Assembly (NCBI RefSeq): GCF_002102265.1
Contig: NZ_LQPG01000011.1
Coordinates: forward strand, 62,001 to 126,000
From: Mycolicibacter longobardus
GTDB taxonomy: Bacteria; Actinomycetota; Actinomycetes; Mycobacteriales; Mycobacteriaceae
Direction of reading: 5' to 3'
Length of the DNA: 64,000 nt
Shown here: positions 16,834-26,253 of the stretch, one piece after another
Numbering within the stretch: the stretch's first letter is position 1
Layout of the letters: each line of letters opens with the position of its first letter
Notes under the pieces: model-generated
Databases searched by the model: none
The model's input: the letters and a program-made list of their open reading frames with translations, nothing else
Told to the model about the DNA's origin: nothing
Translations under genes and position numbers: made by a program

Positions 16834-17955
16834 ATGACCACGACTCAAACGGATTCAGACGAGTCCGCATCGGATGCGATCTTTACCAGCAGTCGCCCGC
16901 TGGACTACCTGCCCGGCATCGTCTTGCTGCTCACGGTGGGGTTGCTCGGCAAGTACGCCCAGCGGTGGTGGCTGGCATTGGGCCATCACCTGGGCTGGAC
17001 GGTGCCCGACATCGAATACGTGTTGTGGGCGATTCTGATCGGGCTGGTGATCCGAAACAGCGTCGGACTGCACCGGATCTTTCATCCGGGAGTGCAGACC
17101 TATGAATTCTGGCTCAAGGTCGGCATCGTGGCGCTGGGTTCTCGGTTCGTGCTCGGAGACGTCGCCAAACTCGGCGGTATCAGCCTGGTCCAGATCCTGC
17201 TCGACATGACGATTGCTGGGGCGATAATCCTCGGTGCTGCACGTCTTTTCGGCTTATCCGGAAAGCTCGGGTCACTGCTGGCGATCGGAACGTCGATCTG
17301 TGGGGTATCGGCCATCATCGCCTCGAAAGGCGCTATCCGGGCGAAGAACTCCGACGTCAGCTATGCGATCGCTGCCATCCTTGCCCTAGGGGCGGTGGGC
17401 CTGTTCGTATTGCCGCCGTTGGGCCACCTGATCGGCCTGAGCGACCATGAGTTCGGACTGTGGGCGGGGCTTTCGGTGGACAACACCGCGGAGACGACGG
17501 CCACCGGGTACCTGTTCTCCGATGAGGCGGGCAAGATCGCCGTGCTGGTGAAATCGACCCGCAACGCCCTGATCGGGTTCGTGGTGCTGGGTTTCGCACT
17601 GTACTGGGCGGCGCGTGGGCAGGCAGATCAAGTGGCTCCCGGCTATCGGGCGAAGGCGGCATTCATCTGGCGGCAGTTCCCCAAGTTCATCCTCGGGTTC
17701 CTGGTGGTGTCGACCGTGGCGACCGTCGGATTGCTGGACAAGAGTCAGCTCGTCAGCCTGGGCAACGTGTCGAAATGGGCTTTCCTGCTCACCTTCGCCG
17801 GCGTCGGCCTGTCCACGGACTTCCGCCAGATCGCCCGCGCGGGCTGGCGGCCACTGCTGGTTGCCGTCATCGGCCTGGTGGTGGTGGCCACGGTGTCCTT
17901 GGGGCTGGTGCTGGTGACGTCGCGGGTGCTTGGTTGGGGTGTGGCCGCGGCCTGA
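16834..17955 (+). CDS. YeiH/UPF0324-family putative anion (sulfate) exporter
   Basis: A 373-residue integral membrane protein with about ten hydrophobic helices. It matches the YeiH family: [77 protein letters not shown] and [20 protein letters not shown]. Members are annotated as putative sulfate exporters linked to sulfonate metabolism, with little direct evidence. ATG at 16834 is 4 bases after the microprotein stop. No sulfonate-degrading gene is nearby, so the substrate cannot be deduced. Confidence 0.85.
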   Translation: MTTTQTDSDESASDAIFTSSRPLDYLPGIVLLLTVGLLGKYAQRWWLALGHHLGWTVPDIEYVLWAILIGLVIRNSVGLHRIFHPGVQTYEFWLKVGIVALGSRFVLGDVAKLGGISLVQILLDMTIAGAIILGAARLFGLSGKLGSLLAIGTSICGVSAIIASKGAIRAKNSDVSYAIAAILALGAVGLFVLPPLGHLIGLSDHEFGLWAGLSVDNTAETTATGYLFSDEAGKIAVLVKSTRNALIGFVVLGFALYWAARGQADQVAPGYRAKAAFIWRQFPKFILGFLVVSTVATVGLLDKSQLVSLGNVSKWAFLLTFAGVGLSTDFRQIARAGWRPLLVAVIGLVVVATVSLGLVLVTSRVLGWGVAAA

Positions 17956-17981
17956 CCGGCCCTTCACCGGAATTGCCCAGA

Positions 17982-17999
17982 TGGCAAATTGACGTGCCA
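17982..17999. promoter_or_regulatory. Inverted repeat upstream of methyltransferase gene
   Basis: TGGCA and TGCCA, 5-bp arms 8 bases apart, lie 30 bp before the methyltransferase ATG in a short AT-richer gap. It may be a regulator site or a weak terminator for the transporter gene. Confidence 0.3.
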
Positions 18000-18028
18000 A
18001 TCTTTGCTGGGTTCTGCATGCTCGAGGC

Positions 18029-18655
18029 ATGACTGAGTCGGTGCGGGACGTCCGCGAATTCTGGGACGAGTTCTACCTCCAGAAGGTATGGAGTGGCCGG
18101 GTGAACGCCCGCCTGGTGGAAGTGGCCACGGAGCTGCCCGCCGGGCGAGCCCTGGATGTCGGTTGCGGCGAGGGTGCCGATGCCATCTGGCTGGCCGAAC
18201 ACGGTTGGCAGGTGGTCGCTGTGGATGTGTCGGCAACCGCGCTGCAACGGGCGGGTGCAGCGGCGCGGGAATCCGATGCCGGGCCGCGCATCCGGTTCGA
18301 GCGGCACGATCTGCCGGAGAGCTTTCCCGAAGGCGAGTTCGACCTGGTTCAGGCGCAGTTCCTGCATTCCCCGGTGCACCTGGATCGTGACGCGGTGTTG
18401 CGGCAGGGCGCCGCGGCGGTGGCGGTGGATGGAACGTTGCTGATCGTCGACCACGCCGCCGCACCGCCGTGGGCCGGTGATCATGCCAGTAACCACGAAT
18501 TCCCCACGGTAGAAGGCGTCTCGGCGGCGCTCGGGCTCGACGACACCCGGTGGAACCGACTGCGGGCCGAACGTGTCGAGCGGCCGGCGGTGGGACCCGA
18601 GGGGCAGTCGGCGACGATTGCCGACAACGTGTTGGTGCTGCGCCGCGTCGGGTAG
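18029..18655 (+). CDS. SAM-dependent class I methyltransferase
   Basis: A 208-residue methyltransferase. Motif I is RALDVGCGEGADAIWLAEHG, the acidic loop is VVAVDVSATALQRA, and motif II is FDLVQAQFLHSP. The short length and FWDEFYLQKVWSGRVNARLV opening resemble TehB/Cyclopropane-like small-molecule methyltransferases found in mycobacteria. The substrate is unknown. It stands 73 bp after the YeiH-like gene and converges with the 2OG oxygenase. Confidence 0.83.
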   Translation: MTESVRDVREFWDEFYLQKVWSGRVNARLVEVATELPAGRALDVGCGEGADAIWLAEHGWQVVAVDVSATALQRAGAAARESDAGPRIRFERHDLPESFPEGEFDLVQAQFLHSPVHLDRDAVLRQGAAAVAVDGTLLIVDHAAAPPWAGDHASNHEFPTVEGVSAALGLDDTRWNRLRAERVERPAVGPEGQSATIADNVLVLRRVG

Positions 18656-18681
18656 TCCCTAAGCGGCGTCTTTCACGCGGT

Positions 18682-18707
18682 ATCTTTCACGCGGCGTCGT
18701 GAAAGAT
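18682..18707. terminator. Strong hairpin between convergent genes
   Basis: ATCTTTCACG and CGTGAAAGAT are perfect 10-bp arms with a 6-base loop. The hairpin overlaps the last codons of the oxygenase gene and lies 27 bp after the methyltransferase stop. The CTTTCACGCGG unit occurs twice here (starting near 18669 and 18684), so part of the hairpin arose by a small tandem duplication. It probably ends transcription from both sides. Confidence 0.55.
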
Positions 18708-19427
18708 CAGACCGAGTGTGTAGCGCTCGCCGGAGCGGATGGGCGAGACACCGTGCCGCACCGGCGCGGTGGACCAACCCCGGGTGGAGCGCACCGGCCG
18801 ATCACGGGTGGTGAATACATAGCCGTGCCCGTGCGGCAACTGCACGGCAGTGCCCCGGGATTGGGCACGCGGCCGCTGCTCGACGAGCAGGAACTCGCCG
18901 CCGGTGTAGTCGGCCGCCGGGTCACTGAGGTTGATCACCACCTGCAGCGGAAACACCAACTCGCCGTAGAGGTCCCGGTGCAGTGCATTCCAGTCCCCGG
19001 GGCCATAACGCAGCATCAGGGCGGTCGGTTTGGTCTGTCCGGCCCGGTGGCAGTGATCCAGCCACTTGTCGAAGTCATCGGGCCAGGGGGCGTTCCGCCC
19101 TAACCGGGCCGCCCAGTCCCGGGCGATCGGCAGCAGGTGCGGATACAGCGCCCGCTTGAGTTCATCGACCGGATCCGGTGCCGGGGCCGAGAAATACCGG
19201 TACTGCCCGGAACCGTAGCGGTGACGCTGCATGTCGACAGTGGCGCGGAACCGGTTGTCGTCCGGGTAGACCCGGCGCAGCCGGGCGGCCTCCGCGGCCG
19301 TCAGCAACCGGGGCAGCAATGCGCCGCCGCACTCGTCGAGCTCGGCGGTGATGGAGTCCCAGTCGCCGGCGGCCACCCGCCGCTCCCAGCGCGTCACCGT
19401 CGTCGCCACCTGGTTCCTTCCGGTCAT
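18687..19427 (-). CDS. 2-oxoglutarate/Fe(II)-dependent oxygenase
   Basis: A 246-residue protein with the double-stranded beta-helix signature of 2OG-Fe(II) dioxygenases. The metal pair HxD is in ALHRDLYGELVFPLQVVINL, the distal histidine in PVRHGVSPIRSGERYTLGLI, and the 2OG-binding arginine in the same segment. The central FLLVEQRPRAQSRGTAVQLP region fits the prolyl-4-hydroxylase-like subfamily. The substrate is unknown. It is read toward the methyltransferase and away from the mce operon. Confidence 0.8.
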   Translation of the reverse strand: MTGRNQVATTVTRWERRVAAGDWDSITAELDECGGALLPRLLTAAEAARLRRVYPDDNRFRATVDMQRHRYGSGQYRYFSAPAPDPVDELKRALYPHLLPIARDWAARLGRNAPWPDDFDKWLDHCHRAGQTKPTALMLRYGPGDWNALHRDLYGELVFPLQVVINLSDPAADYTGGEFLLVEQRPRAQSRGTAVQLPHGHGYVFTTRDRPVRSTRGWSTAPVRHGVSPIRSGERYTLGLIFHDAA

Positions 19428-19759
19428 GTCCCGTCAAGTGTGCGCCACGGCGCCCAGCAGACGGTGCCGTGCCACGGTTTCGGTCGGTTCGATTAAATCG
19501 CCGTGCGCTTAATCCCCGGCGCGTGGCAACCAGCAACTTCCGCGAACGACGCGTTACCAGGCCATTTGGGGGCGTTGACAGCTAACTCGCGCCCTCTTAC
19601 TGTTCGCCCAACCTTGTCTGAGGAGGGGAGTGACGAATGCGCGGGATCTCAGCAGTGGCATGCGCGCCTGGTGGGGCAGTGGCGGAGCCGTCGTCGGCCG
19701 GACGGCTCGTTCGTGCGCGAACGGGGTGACACGTTGGCGCACACCATAGGCAGGCAGCG
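19428..19759 (+). promoter_or_regulatory. Intergenic region with the mce operon promoter
   Basis: This 332-bp gap holds no convincing gene. It carries a near-consensus SigA-type promoter: TTGACA at 19575-19580, a 17-base spacer, then TACTGT at 19598-19603. That predicts a leader of about 150 bases before the yrbEA ATG at 19760. No clear operator or Shine-Dalgarno was found. Confidence 0.6.
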
Positions 19760-20524
19760 ATGAGCGGGTCCTCCTGGTCCAAGCCCGCAGTCGCCGTCGG
19801 CGATTTTGTCGTGCTCGCCGGCGAAACGTTCGCGGCGATGGTGCGACCGCCGTGGGCCTGGGGCGAACTGATCCACCAGATCTGGTTCGTGGCGCGGGTA
19901 TCAATCGTTCCGACGATCATGCTGTCGATCCCGTACACAGTGCTCATCGTCTTCACGCTCAACATCGTGCTGCTGGAGATCGGTGCCGCCGACCTGTCCG
20001 GCGCCGGTGCAGCCCTGGCGGCGGTCACCCAGGTGGGTCCGGTGGTCACCGCGATCGTCGTCTCCGGGGCCGGCGCCACCGCGATGTGCGCTGATCTGGG
20101 TGCGCGCACGATCCGCGAGGAGATCGACGCGATGAAAGTCATCGGCGTCAACCCCGTGAACGCGCTCGTGGTGCCCCGCGTGATCGCGGCGACATTCGTT
20201 GCGGTGATGCTCTATTCGGTCGTCGCGGTGGTGGGGCTGACCGGAAGCTACGCGTTCGTGGTGTTCGTACAGCACGTCACACCGGGCGCTTTCGTCGCCG
20301 GGATGACATTGTTGACGGGCCTGCCGCAAGTAGTGGTGTCGCTGTGTAAGGCGCTGCTGTTCGGTCTGTCCGCCGGGCTGATCGCCTGCTACAAGGGGCT
20401 GTCCGTGGGCGGTGGTCCGACAGCCGTCGGAAACGCGGTCAACGAAACAGTGGTGTTCGCGTTCATGGCACTGTTCCTGATCAACATTCTGGCCACCGCG
20501 TTCGGCGTGAAGGTTGCGCCGTGA
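19760..20524 (+). CDS. yrbEA: Mce permease subunit YrbEA
   Basis: A 254-residue MlaE-family permease and the first gene of an mce operon. With YrbEB it forms the inner-membrane channel of an ABC-type lipid importer powered by MceG, which is not in this window. Typical features are IPYTVLIVFTLNIVLLEIGA, the EExDAMxVxGxxP loop (REEIDAMKVIGVNPVNALVV) that contacts the ATPase, and a C-terminal helix NILATAFGV. It overlaps yrbEB by 4 bp. Confidence 0.93.
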   Translation: MSGSSWSKPAVAVGDFVVLAGETFAAMVRPPWAWGELIHQIWFVARVSIVPTIMLSIPYTVLIVFTLNIVLLEIGAADLSGAGAALAAVTQVGPVVTAIVVSGAGATAMCADLGARTIREEIDAMKVIGVNPVNALVVPRVIAATFVAVMLYSVVAVVGLTGSYAFVVFVQHVTPGAFVAGMTLLTGLPQVVVSLCKALLFGLSAGLIACYKGLSVGGGPTAVGNAVNETVVFAFMALFLINILATAFGVKVAP

Positions 20525-21372
20525 CGACTGCCGAACAGGCCACCGCGCAGCGCGGAGCTGAATTGCGGACGGCGATCATCGACGCCACCCGCAAAATCGG
20601 TGAGCAGACCGCCTTCTACGGCAGTGCGCTGGCCGCCGTCGGGGACGCGGTCCGCCGATACCCCGGCGAGGTGTTGCGGTTGATCGCGGTCATGGGGATG
20701 GGGTCCGGGGCGCTGGCCGTCATCGGCGGCACGGTGGTCATCGTCGGGTTCCTCACCCTGTCCACCGGCGCGTTGATCGCGGTGCAGGGCTACAACACCT
20801 TGTCCAATGTCGGGATCGAAGCACTGACCGGCTTTCTCGGCGCGTTCCTCAACGTCCGGTTCATCGCCCCGGCCACCGCCGGGGTGGCATTGGCCGGGAC
20901 CATCGGGGCCGGCGCGACCGCTCAGATCGGCTCGATGCGGATCAGCGAGGAGATCGACGCGCTGGAGGCGATGGGTATCCGGTCGATCACCTACCTGGCC
21001 GCCACCCGGATCGTCGCCGGAGTCCTGGTGGTGATACCGCTCTACACCATTGCCGTGCTGATGGCGTTCTTGGCGACCCGCTTCGGCACGACCGTGATCT
21101 ATGGACAATCGCGAGGGGTCTACGACCACTACTTTTCGACGTTCCTGGAACCCACCGACCTGCTGTGGTCGTTTCTGTCCGCGTTGACGATGGCTGCCGC
21201 AGTCATGGTGGTGCACACCTACTACGGCTACACCGCGACCGGCGGCCCGGCCGGTGTCGGCGAGGCCGTAGGCCGCGCCGTGCGCACCTCGGTGACCGCA
21301 ACGGTTTTCGTGCTACTGACCATCACCCTGTCCGTGTACGGACAGTCCGGCAACTTTCACCTGGCGGGGTGA
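20521..21372 (+). CDS. yrbEB: Mce permease subunit YrbEB
   Basis: A 283-residue MlaE-family permease, partner of YrbEA. The conserved ATPase-contact segment is RISEEIDALEAMGIRSITYL, preceded by GTIGAGATAQIGSM. The N-terminal ~45 residues are cytoplasmic (EQTAFYGSALAAVGDAVRRY). GTG at 20521 overlaps the yrbEA stop. mceA follows after 4 bases. Confidence 0.93.
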   Translation: MTTAEQATAQRGAELRTAIIDATRKIGEQTAFYGSALAAVGDAVRRYPGEVLRLIAVMGMGSGALAVIGGTVVIVGFLTLSTGALIAVQGYNTLSNVGIEALTGFLGAFLNVRFIAPATAGVALAGTIGAGATAQIGSMRISEEIDALEAMGIRSITYLAATRIVAGVLVVIPLYTIAVLMAFLATRFGTTVIYGQSRGVYDHYFSTFLEPTDLLWSFLSALTMAAAVMVVHTYYGYTATGGPAGVGEAVGRAVRTSVTATVFVLLTITLSVYGQSGNFHLAG

Positions 21373-21376
21373 GGCC

Positions 21377-22657
21377 GTGTCCACCGTGAATCGCAGCGCA
21401 CCCCGCCGGCGCGGGATCGACCCGATCTGGTGGTCGCCCGTGTTGGTTGTGGTGGTCGTCGCACTGTCCGCCCTGACCGTTGTGCTGTTCTCCGGAACGT
21501 TCCGCGGGTACGTCCCAATCACCCTGGTGTCGGATCGATCTGGGTTGGTGATGGAAAACGGCGCCAAGGTGAAACTGCGGGGCATTCAGATCGGTGAGGT
21601 GAGCTCGATCGGAACCCAACCGGGATCCGATCAGAGCAGGCTCTCCACGCTCAAGCTGAAGATGTACCCGCGCCAGTTCGCCTACCTGCCGAGCAACGTC
21701 GAGGCCGAGATCAAGTCCAGCACCGCATTCGGCGCCAAATACGTCGACCTCGTCGTGCCGTCGGACGGTCCCAGCGGCCAGCGACTCCAAGCCGGTGCGG
21801 TGCTGCACTCTCGCAACGTGACGGTGGAAGTCAACACCGTCTTCGAGAACCTGCAGGCGGTGGTGCACGCCGTCGATCCGGCCAAGCTGAATTCGATCCT
21901 GTCGGCGGTGGCCGAATCCGTTCGGGGCAGGGGAGATGTCATGGGCCGGGCGATCACCGGTGCCAATACGGTACTGACGGCGGTGAACCCGCGGATGTCG
22001 ACCGTGCAGCGCGACTGGCAGTTGTTCGGCCAGACTGCCCAGGCGTATTCCAATGCCGCGCAGGATATCCTGACCGTGTTGGACTCCGCTGCCACCACCA
22101 GCACGACGCTGTCCGCCCAGGCAGGCGAACTGGATGCGTTGCTGCTCGCCGCCGTCGGATTCTCGACGACCGGAGTGAACACCCTCGGTGCAAACGAGCG
22201 CGGACTGGTGCAGGCGCTGAATCTGATGGTGCCCACCACCGACCTGCTGGAGGAGTATTCACCGACCTACACCTGCCTGTTCCAGGGAGCTCAGTGGTTC
22301 TTGGAGAATGGCGGCCGGGATGCGATGGGCGGCAACGGAAGATCGGTCATCATGGACGCCGCGATGCTCGCCGGCGATGATCCGTACCGGTACCCGGACA
22401 ACCTGCCGCTGGTCAATGCCCGGGGCGGCCCGGGTGGCAGGCCGAGTTGCGGGTCACTGCCCGACGTGAGCAAGAACTTCCCGGTGAAGTATCTGGTCAC
22501 CGACACCGGTTTCGGTACCGGCCTGGATGTACGGCCCAATCCGGGGATCGGTTTTCCGGGCTTCGCCAACTATTTCCCGGTGACCAAGGCGGAGCCGGAA
22601 CCGCCGAGAATCCGCTATCCCGGTCCACCCGCGCCAGGCCCGGAGCCGCCGCCATGA
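21377..22657 (+). CDS. mceA: MceA protein
   Basis: The first of six MCE-domain subunits (426 residues) forming the periplasmic part of the lipid importer. It has an N-terminal membrane helix (SPVLVVVVVALSALTVVLFS), an MCE domain at ~40-130 (SGLVMENGAKVKLRGIQIGE; STAFGAKYVDLVVP), a long helical region and a Pro-rich C-terminal tail. YSPTYTCLFQGAQWF is typical of MceA. GTG start at 21377; it overlaps mceB by 4 bp. Which of the mycobacterial mce families (mce1 to mce8) this belongs to was not determined. Confidence 0.92.
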   Translation: MSTVNRSAPRRRGIDPIWWSPVLVVVVVALSALTVVLFSGTFRGYVPITLVSDRSGLVMENGAKVKLRGIQIGEVSSIGTQPGSDQSRLSTLKLKMYPRQFAYLPSNVEAEIKSSTAFGAKYVDLVVPSDGPSGQRLQAGAVLHSRNVTVEVNTVFENLQAVVHAVDPAKLNSILSAVAESVRGRGDVMGRAITGANTVLTAVNPRMSTVQRDWQLFGQTAQAYSNAAQDILTVLDSAATTSTTLSAQAGELDALLLAAVGFSTTGVNTLGANERGLVQALNLMVPTTDLLEEYSPTYTCLFQGAQWFLENGGRDAMGGNGRSVIMDAAMLAGDDPYRYPDNLPLVNARGGPGGRPSCGSLPDVSKNFPVKYLVTDTGFGTGLDVRPNPGIGFPGFANYFPVTKAEPEPPRIRYPGPPAPGPEPPP

Positions 22658-23682
22658 CCCGCAACGTGGGCCGCACCCTGATCTGGGTGCTGCTGTTCAC
22701 CGCGACGTGCCTGGTGTTCATCTTCATCCTGGTCACCGTGTTCGGACAGTTCCGATTCGACTCCCGAGTCGGCTACCGCGCCGAGTTCACCAACGTCTCG
22801 GGCCTGAAGGGCGGCAACTTCGTCCGTATCGCCGGGGTGGAGGTCGGCAAGGTGACGAACATGGCCCTGCGCGCCGACGGCACGGTCACGGTCGATTTCT
22901 CCATTGACAAGAGCCTGACCCTCACCGAGGGCACCCGGGCGGCGGTGCGCTACGAGAACCTCATCGGCGACCGGTACCTGTCCCTTGAGCAGGGCCCGGG
23001 CTCAGTGCACACACTGCGGCCCGGCCAGACGATTCCGCTGACGCGGACCCAACCCGCGCTCGATGTGGACGCGCTCATCGGAGGCTTCCGGCCACTGTTC
23101 CGCGCTTTGGATCCCGACCAGGTGAATGCGCTGAGCGGTGAACTGCTCACCGCACTGCAGGGCCAGGGCGGCACCATCGCATCGGTCCTGGCCCAGACCT
23201 CCGCCTTGACGAGAACGCTGGCCGGCCGCGACGAACTGATCGGTCAGGTGATCACCAACCTCAACACCGTGCTGGGCACCTTCAGCGCCCGCGATCATGA
23301 ATTCGGCCGCGGGCTGGATTCGCTGGCGCAGCTGGTCCGTGGACTGGCCGAGCGCAGAACCGACATCACCAACGGGGTGGCCTACATCAACGCCGCGGCT
23401 GGATCGGTCGCCGACTTGTTGACGGTGGCCCGTGAACCGATTCGCGACGTCGTGCTGCAGACCGACCGGGCCGCCGGCCAGGTGCTGGAAGACGGTGACT
23501 ACGTCGACGATCTGGTCAGGACGCTCCCCGATGCCTACCAGATTCTCGCGCGGAACGGACTCTACGGCGACTACTTCGGCTTCTATATGTGTGACCTGGT
23601 GATCAAGGTGAACGGTAAAGGCGGCCAACCGCTTTATTCCAAGATCATGAACCAGACAACCGGACGGTGCGCACCGAAATGA
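22654..23682 (+). CDS. mceB: MceB protein
   Basis: A 342-residue MCE subunit. It has an N-terminal helix (WVLLFTATCLVFIFILVTVF), an MCE domain (RAEFTNVSGLKGGNFVRIAG; ENLIGDRYLSLEQGPG) and a helical tail ending in a cysteine-bracketed segment (YMCDLVIKVNG ... GRCAPK) usual in MceB. ATG overlaps the mceA stop, and its own stop overlaps the mceC start (ATGA). Confidence 0.92.
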   Translation: MTRNVGRTLIWVLLFTATCLVFIFILVTVFGQFRFDSRVGYRAEFTNVSGLKGGNFVRIAGVEVGKVTNMALRADGTVTVDFSIDKSLTLTEGTRAAVRYENLIGDRYLSLEQGPGSVHTLRPGQTIPLTRTQPALDVDALIGGFRPLFRALDPDQVNALSGELLTALQGQGGTIASVLAQTSALTRTLAGRDELIGQVITNLNTVLGTFSARDHEFGRGLDSLAQLVRGLAERRTDITNGVAYINAAAGSVADLLTVAREPIRDVVLQTDRAAGQVLEDGDYVDDLVRTLPDAYQILARNGLYGDYFGFYMCDLVIKVNGKGGQPLYSKIMNQTTGRCAPK

Positions 23683-24947
23683 CCAGACTGACACTGCCGC
23701 GGGTGACCATCAAGCCGCTCGCCGAACGCAACCGGCTCGCCGTCGGCGCGACCGGGATACTGCTGCTGGTCGCCTTGGTGGTCGCGGTGTTCAGCTACGA
23801 CAGGTTGCCGTTCATCAAGGGCACGTCGGACTACGCCGCCTACTTCACCGAGTCGGGAGGCATCAAACCCAACAGCGACGTGCGGGTGTCGGGACTCGAT
23901 GTGGGCCGGGTCGTGGGCCTGCGCCTGGAGGGCACGCGGGTACGAGTGATCTTCAGCGTTCGCAAGGGCGTCGCGCTCGGAGACAGGACCGAGGCCGCGA
24001 TCAAGACCGAAACGGTACTGGGCAACAAATTCCTGGAACTCACGCCGCGCGGCGACGGCCGGCTCGCAGGTCCGATCCCGATTGAACGTACGACATCTCC
24101 GTACGACCTCCCGGAGGCCCTGGGAGATCTGACCGCGGTCATCAGCGGACTGGACACCATGCAGTTGTCTTCGGCGCTCACCACGTTGGCGGAGACGTTC
24201 AAGGACACCCCTCCGGATCTCAAGCTCGCGCTCGAAGGTGTGGCCAGGTTCTCCGACACGCTCGACAAGCGCGATGCCAAACTGCGCCAGTTGCTGGCCA
24301 ACGCCAACAACGTCACCGGTGTGCTGGCCCAGCGCAGCGAGCAGATCGCCGGCCTGATCAGCAACAGCAACGCGCTGCTGGGCGAGCTGCTGTCGCAACG
24401 AAACTCCGTCGACGCGTTGATGACCAACCTGACCGCTGTGTCGCGGCAGATTTCGGCCGTGGTCGACGACAACCGTCAGCAGCTCAAGCCCGCAGTGGAC
24501 AAGCTCAACGGCGTGCTGGGAGTCCTTGACAATCGCAGGGCCGAATTGCAGCGCACCCTATACCTGTTTCGTCGTTACGCCATGTCGTTCGGTGAAGTGC
24601 TGGGTTCCGGACCGTTCTTCAAAGCCTCAGTGGTGAACCTGATTCCGGGCCAGCTGGCTCAGCCGGCCATCGAGGCCGCATTCTCCGAACTGGGACTGGA
24701 CCCCAATGTGCTGCTGCCCTCGGAGTTGACGGATCCGGGCGACGGCCAGCCGGGTACCCCGCCGCTGCCGATGCCGTTTCCCCGCACCGGGCAGGGCGGC
24801 GAGCCGAACCTGACCTTGCCCGACGCCATTACCGGCAATCCCGGAGACCCGCGATACCCGTACCGGGAGCCACTGCCGGCACCGCCACCGGGTGGACCGC
24901 CACCAGGGCCGCCCGCGCTCGGCCCGGCGAGCGGCGGGGGGAGCTGA
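23679..24947 (+). CDS. mceC: MceC protein
   Basis: A 422-residue MCE subunit with helix LAVGATGILLLVALVVAVFS, MCE domain (FTESGGIKPNSDVRVSGLDV; TETVLGNKFLELTPRGDGR), an extended helical region, and a Pro/Gly-rich C-terminus. The ATG at 23679 overlaps the mceB stop; an in-frame GTG at 23667 is less likely. mceD starts 2 bases after the stop. Confidence 0.92.
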   Translation: MTRLTLPRVTIKPLAERNRLAVGATGILLLVALVVAVFSYDRLPFIKGTSDYAAYFTESGGIKPNSDVRVSGLDVGRVVGLRLEGTRVRVIFSVRKGVALGDRTEAAIKTETVLGNKFLELTPRGDGRLAGPIPIERTTSPYDLPEALGDLTAVISGLDTMQLSSALTTLAETFKDTPPDLKLALEGVARFSDTLDKRDAKLRQLLANANNVTGVLAQRSEQIAGLISNSNALLGELLSQRNSVDALMTNLTAVSRQISAVVDDNRQQLKPAVDKLNGVLGVLDNRRAELQRTLYLFRRYAMSFGEVLGSGPFFKASVVNLIPGQLAQPAIEAAFSELGLDPNVLLPSELTDPGDGQPGTPPLPMPFPRTGQGGEPNLTLPDAITGNPGDPRYPYREPLPAPPPGGPPPGPPALGPASGGGS

Positions 24948-24948
24948 C

Positions 24949-26253
24949 GTGAGCAGTCATCGTGTGGCCGAATGGAATCAGTCGGCGAGCCGGGTGCGGC
25001 TGTTACGGCCGGCGACCGCGACCGCCCTGGTATTCATTCTTGTCGCGGCACTGATGCTGGTGGCCGGTCCGGGGGCGCATCTGCGCAAGCACGTCTACAC
25101 GGCCTACTTCGCCAACACCAACGGCCTGTACACCGGGGACGAAATCCGCATCCTGGGGGTTGCCGTCGGAACGGTCGAACGCATCGAGCCGCTTCCTGAC
25201 ACGGCCAAGGTGACCTTCGCCGTCGACGCCCGTTACCCGGTCCCGGCCGATGTTCGGGCGGCGATTCTGTCACCGTCGTTGGTCAGCGCCAGGGCGATTC
25301 AGCTTGTCCCCGCCTACTCGGGCGGCCCCGAGCTGGCCGACGGTGCCACCATCACGCAGGACCGCACGGCAGTTCCCGTCGAGTGGGACGACTTCCGGCA
25401 GCAGCTGGAGAAGCTCACCGATTCCCTGCAGCCGACCAGCGGGGGAGAAACGAGCGCGGTGGGGGAGTTCATCAACACCGCAGCGGCCAACCTCCGAGGA
25501 CAGGGTGATACCGCGCGCGACACGGTGATCAAGCTGTCGCAGGCGATGTCGGCGTTGGGGGACCACAGCACCGACATCTTCAGCACGGTCCGAAACATGC
25601 AGTTGCTGGTGTCGGCGCTGACATCCAGCAGTGATCTGCTGGCGGCGTTCAACGTCAACCTCGCGGATATCACCACCCTGCTGAGTAATTCACCCGGCGA
25701 GTTCGCCCAAGCGATGACCAGTCTCGACGGTGTGGTCAACGACCTACGAGGCTTCATCGCCGAAAACCGCGAGGGGTTCGGTGTCACCGTCGACCACCTC
25801 AATGCGATCACCACCGCGCTCAACGACAGCCGCGGCGACCTCAAACAGGTCCTGCACGTCGCCCCGACGGTGTTCCAGAACTTCGTGAACATCTATCAGC
25901 CGGCCCAGAGTGCCATCACCGGTATCATGGCGATGTCGAACTTCGCCAGCACCGTCCAGTTCATCTGCAGTGGAATCGAGGCGCTGGCGCGGGCGAACTC
26001 GCTGCAGGCATCGAAGATGTGCGTGCAGTATCTGGCGCCGATCATCAAGAACCGGCAATACAACTTCCTGCCCTTCGGGGTCAACCCGTTCGTCGGAACC
26101 GCGGCGCGGCCGAACGAAATCACCTACAGCGAAGACCGACTCAGGCCGGACCATCCTCAACAACCGGCCGAGTCGACTCGACAGCCCGTCGACCCCGATC
26201 AGGGCCTGCCCGGCCTGCTGCTTCCCCCGTCGCCGCCGGAAGGCACGCCGTGA
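24949..26253 (+). CDS. mceD: MceD protein
   Basis: A 434-residue MCE subunit with a membrane helix (ATALVFILVAALMLVAGPGA), an MCE domain (FANTNGLYTGDEIRILGVAV; LSPSLVSARAIQLVPAYSG), coiled helical segments and a Pro-rich tail (LLLPPSPPEGTP). The GTG at 24949 is the start that fits the operon spacing, although the frame is open earlier within mceC. Its stop overlaps the mceE start. Confidence 0.9.
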   Translation: MSSHRVAEWNQSASRVRLLRPATATALVFILVAALMLVAGPGAHLRKHVYTAYFANTNGLYTGDEIRILGVAVGTVERIEPLPDTAKVTFAVDARYPVPADVRAAILSPSLVSARAIQLVPAYSGGPELADGATITQDRTAVPVEWDDFRQQLEKLTDSLQPTSGGETSAVGEFINTAAANLRGQGDTARDTVIKLSQAMSALGDHSTDIFSTVRNMQLLVSALTSSSDLLAAFNVNLADITTLLSNSPGEFAQAMTSLDGVVNDLRGFIAENREGFGVTVDHLNAITTALNDSRGDLKQVLHVAPTVFQNFVNIYQPAQSAITGIMAMSNFASTVQFICSGIEALARANSLQASKMCVQYLAPIIKNRQYNFLPFGVNPFVGTAARPNEITYSEDRLRPDHPQQPAESTRQPVDPDQGLPGLLLPPSPPEGTP

